Positions 6,327 to 8,556 of a DNA stretch of 8,556 nt are shown here, one piece after another (the first letter of the stretch is position 1; every line of letters starts with the position of its first letter). The DNA lies in the NCBI GenBank assembly GCA_050874365.1, contig JBNMKN010000083.1, positions 1-8,556 of the forward strand, in the 5' to 3' direction. The position numbers and the translations under genes were made by a program. The notes under the pieces are model-generated. The model saw only the letters and a list, made by a program, of their open reading frames with translations, made no database searches and had not been told where the DNA came from. The DNA comes from Eshraghiella sp050874365 (lineage in GTDB: Bacteria; Bacillota; Clostridia; Lachnospirales; Lachnospiraceae).

Positions 6327-6341
6327 CTTTGTATCATTTTA

Positions 6342-6370
6342 ATTCTACCAAAAAAGGCATACCAATAAAA
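6342..6370 (-). promoter_or_regulatory. pulA: Possible pullulanase promoter with a weak -35
   Basis: TAGAAT (6342-6347) is a good -10, but at 17-nt spacing the -35 would be TTTTAT (6365-6370), a poor match. A poor -35 is usual where an activator helps, and direct repeats lie just upstream. Its start would overlap a read-through transcript from the ABC transporter genes. Confidence 0.4.
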
Positions 6371-6401
6371 TATCATTTTTCTATAATATATATCACTTTT
6401 C
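6370..6401 (-). repeat. Direct repeat upstream of pulA, candidate regulator site
   Basis: ATATCATTTTTC (6370-6381) and ATATCACTTTTC (6390-6401), plus-strand notation, match at 11 of 12 positions and start 20 bp apart, about two helical turns. They abut the weak -35. They share the GAAAA side (minus strand) with the TGTTG repeats of the two downstream genes but not the core, so they may bind a different protein. The area is AT-rich, so chance is possible. Confidence 0.4.
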
Positions 6402-6411
6402 TTAATCGGGA

Positions 6412-8301
6412 TTATTCGCCGATATTGTTGCCTGTATATAACTGGTAGTATCTTCCTTTTTTGGCAATAAGCTCATCATGTGAGCCTCTTTCGATGATAC
6501 GTCCCTGCTCAAGAACCATTATACAGTCTGCATTTTTTACTGTAGAAAGTCTGTGGGCAATAACAAAAGTTGTTCTGCCTTTCATCAGTCTGTCCATACC
6601 ATCCTGGACTATTTTTTCCGTTCTGGTATCAATGGAAGAAGTTGCCTCATCAAGAATAAGAACAGGAGGGTCCGCTATTGCGGCTCTCGCAATGGCAAGT
6701 AACTGTCTCTGTCCTTGGCTTAAGTTGGCACCGTCACCTGTAAGCATTGTATTATAGCCCTGTGGAAGATGTTTTATGAAGCTGTGTGCATTGGCAAGTT
6801 TCGCTGCCGCATATACATCCTCGTCACTTGCATCAAGCCTGCCGTATCTTATGTTATCCATAACGGTACCCGTAAAAAGATGTGTATCCTGTAATACGAT
6901 ACCCAGTGATTTTCTTAAATCGGCTTTTTTAATCTTATTGATGTTAATACCATCATAGCGGATTTTTCCGTCCTGTATATCATAGAAACGGTTAATAAGG
7001 TTGGTTATTGTAGTTTTACCTGCTCCCGTAGAACCTACAAAAGCAATCTTCTGTCCCGGTGTAGCGTACAAATCAACATTGTGAAGTACGATTTTTTCAT
7101 CATTATATCCGAAATCCACATCGAAAAATTCCACATCACCTTTAAGTTCTATATAATCGGTTGTATCATTTTCCTTATGATAATGCTTCCATGCCCAAAT
7201 ACCTGTACGTTCTTCTGTCTCGCTTATTACACCATCTTTTTTTACAGCATTGACAAGTGTTACATAGCCCTCGTCAACTTCAGGTTTTTCATCAAGCAAT
7301 GAGAAAATTCTTTCTCCTCCCGCAAGTGCCATGATGATACTGTTAAACTGCATGCTGATTTGGTTGATAGGCATATTAAGGCTCTTACTCAAGGTAAGGA
7401 AACTTACAAGACCGCCTATTGTTACCCCGGCTATTCCGTATATTGCGAAAAGTCCGCCTGCAATAGCTATTACAACGTAACTTAAATTACCGAGCTGTGC
7501 ATTAATAGGTCCTATTATATTGGCGTATTTATTGGCGTTGTATGCGCTGTCAAAAAGTTTATCATTGAGTTCTTTGAATTTCTCTTTTCCTTCTTCTTCA
7601 TGACAGAATACTTTTACAACTTTCTGTCCCGCCATCATTTCCTCGATATATCCATTTACGGTACCCAGGTCTTTCTGCTGTGCAACGAAATATTTTCCGC
7701 TGAGTCCCGATACTTTTTTCGTAAGGATAACCATTACCGCCACCATTATAAAAGCCACACCTGTAAGCGGAAGGCTTATGGAAATCATGCTTATCACAAT
7801 TCCCACAATCATAATTATACTGTTAAGAAACTGTGGTATACTCTGGCTTATCATCTGTCTTAAGGTATCTACGTCGTTGGTGTATACGGACATGATGTCT
7901 CCGTGTGAATGTGTGTCAAAGTATTTAATAGGAAGAGACTCCATATGATGGAAAAGCTCATCCCTTGTATATTTTAGGGTTCCCTGTGTCACATACACCA
8001 TTGTTTTGGCGTTACCGAAGGCAGCAAGAACACCTGCAAGATATATGCAGCCGACTCTTAATATTTCTTTTGACAATGCCGTATAATCAGGTACATCCTG
8101 TTTTAAAAGCGGTGTGATAAAGTCATCGATAAGCGTTCTTATGAACATCGTGCCCTGCAATGTTGAAAAAACGTTTACCACTATACATAACGCAACAAAT
8201 ATGCAGGCAAATTTATATCTTTTGAACACAAGTTTTAAAATTCTTTTTAAAACCTGTGAAGGATTGTTTACTGTTGGTTTCATTCCTCTTGGTGCAGGCA
8301 T
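6412..8301 (-). CDS. ABC exporter half-transporter with a catalytically complete ATPase domain
   Basis: This 629-residue fusion of a membrane domain and an ATPase domain is one half of a probable heterodimeric exporter. Membrane helices lie within about 30-325 (segments near 32-50, 81-97, 160-176, 180-195, 272-292 and 294-306). The ATPase domain, about 388-625, has Walker A GSTGAGKT (423-430, Lys429), Q-loop Gln471, signature LSQGQ (527-531), Walker B VLILDE (547-552, catalytic Glu552), D-loop SSID and H-loop His583. Residues 342-388 form an extra segment between the domains, containing ERTGIWAWKHYHKEND, longer than the usual linker. ATG 8301 follows AAGGAGG (8311-8317) and overlaps the stop of the upstream partner by one base (TAATG), so the pair is translationally coupled. 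The family includes multidrug and lipid exporters such as LmrCD and TM287/288. The substrate is unknown, and nothing here ties it to starch. No terminator is visible after the stop. Confidence 0.93.
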   Translation of the reverse strand: MPAPRGMKPTVNNPSQVLKRILKLVFKRYKFACIFVALCIVVNVFSTLQGTMFIRTLIDDFITPLLKQDVPDYTALSKEILRVGCIYLAGVLAAFGNAKTMVYVTQGTLKYTRDELFHHMESLPIKYFDTHSHGDIMSVYTNDVDTLRQMISQSIPQFLNSIIMIVGIVISMISISLPLTGVAFIMVAVMVILTKKVSGLSGKYFVAQQKDLGTVNGYIEEMMAGQKVVKVFCHEEEGKEKFKELNDKLFDSAYNANKYANIIGPINAQLGNLSYVVIAIAGGLFAIYGIAGVTIGGLVSFLTLSKSLNMPINQISMQFNSIIMALAGGERIFSLLDEKPEVDEGYVTLVNAVKKDGVISETEERTGIWAWKHYHKENDTTDYIELKGDVEFFDVDFGYNDEKIVLHNVDLYATPGQKIAFVGSTGAGKTTITNLINRFYDIQDGKIRYDGININKIKKADLRKSLGIVLQDTHLFTGTVMDNIRYGRLDASDEDVYAAAKLANAHSFIKHLPQGYNTMLTGDGANLSQGQRQLLAIARAAIADPPVLILDEATSSIDTRTEKIVQDGMDRLMKGRTTFVIAHRLSTVKNADCIMVLEQGRIIERGSHDELIAKKGRYYQLYTGNNIGE

Positions 8302-8556
8302 TATTTATCGCCTCCTTTTGAATTTTCATCAAAGTCTCCGCCTGTTCCTGTCTGTGACTCATACACTTCCTTGTATATCTCATTGCCGGCAAGTAGTTCT
8401 TCGTGGGTTCCCACTCCGTCAATCTTACCGTCCTCCATTACGATTATCCTGTCTGCATCCTGAACACTTGATATTCTTTGTGCAATGATAATCTTTGTAA
8501 TGTCAGGTATCTCTGTCCTAAAGGCTGTTCTGATTTTTTTATCCGTTGTTGTATCA
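8301..8556 (-). CDS. C-terminal end of the partner ABC exporter subunit, with a degenerate ATPase site (cut by the window edge)
   Basis: The last 84 codons of an ABC ATPase run in from the right edge and stop at 8301-8303. Visible are a D-loop remnant DTTTDKKIR, then KIIIAQRISSVQDADRIIVMEDGKIDGVGTHEELL. The H-loop histidine is replaced by glutamine (codon 8478-8480). A Gln there is a mark of the degenerate subunit of heterodimeric exporters, while the next gene keeps the His. The tail after ELL is short and acidic/Gly-rich. The stop overlaps the next ATG by one base, and its last codons contain that gene's ribosome site. Walker A, Walker B and the membrane domain lie outside the window. Confidence 0.9.
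   Translation of the reverse strand, partial: DTTTDKKIRTAFRTEIPDITKIIIAQRISSVQDADRIIVMEDGKIDGVGTHEELLAGNEIYKEVYESQTGTGGDFDENSKGGDK

Noticed and set aside
6310..6376. Upstream ATG at 6376 for the pullulanase
   Set aside because: AAGGAGG at 6320-6326 and a normal lipoprotein signal starting at ATG 6310 fit the shorter protein, and the extension would cover the promoter region.
6403..6414. Inverted repeat TAATC/GATTA considered as the ABC exporter terminator
   Set aside because: The stem is 5 bp with only two loop bases, overlaps the stop codon and has no U run after it.

Overview
The window is low-GC bacterial DNA. Its gene content, strong AGGAGG-type ribosome sites, short Gram-positive signal peptides and surface-anchor tails point to a Gram-positive gut anaerobe of the Clostridia, most likely Lachnospiraceae. 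This is inferred from protein style, not from a marker gene, and the species cannot be named.

Layout: (1) At 1-163 (minus) is the 5' end of a gene running off the left edge, possibly a PlsC-type acyltransferase, with a near-consensus sigma-A promoter at 209-237. (2) At 302-1459 (plus) is a secreted D-alanyl-D-alanine carboxypeptidase of the low-molecular-weight PBP (S11) family. (3) At 1534-6310 (minus) are three starch-related genes. In transcription order they are a type I pullulanase lipoprotein (3689-6310), a 168-residue secreted protein with one SusE/SusF- or X25-like domain (2991-3497), and a 405-residue secreted protein with a CBM26-like starch-binding domain (1534-2751). Each has its own upstream signals and its own hairpin terminator, so they look like separate transcription units. 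(4) At 6412-8556 (minus) are two translationally coupled ABC exporter half-transporters. The first is cut by the right edge.

How the genes may work together: the pullulanase should cut alpha-1,6 branches of pullulan, amylopectin and glycogen at the cell surface. The two small non-catalytic proteins would bind starch or its fragments at the surface. Both end in the same unusual tail: Ala-Gly-Asp-Ser, a hydrophobic segment, then a basic end, with no canonical LPXTG.

The most interesting regulatory signal is that the two binding-protein genes share a nearly superimposable promoter region. It has TTGAAA-N17-TARAAT core elements, two TGTTG-containing direct repeats exactly 22 bp apart placed identically upstream of the -35, a 19-bp perfect identity covering the distal repeat, and a GTC-N4-GAC element near the predicted transcription start. 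The pullulanase gene lacks these and carries its own pair of direct repeats (ATATCAYTTTTC, 20 bp apart). This suggests a dedicated activator for a surface starch-capture pair, separate from control of the enzyme.

No RNA genes, insertion sequences, CRISPR arrays or phage genes were seen.
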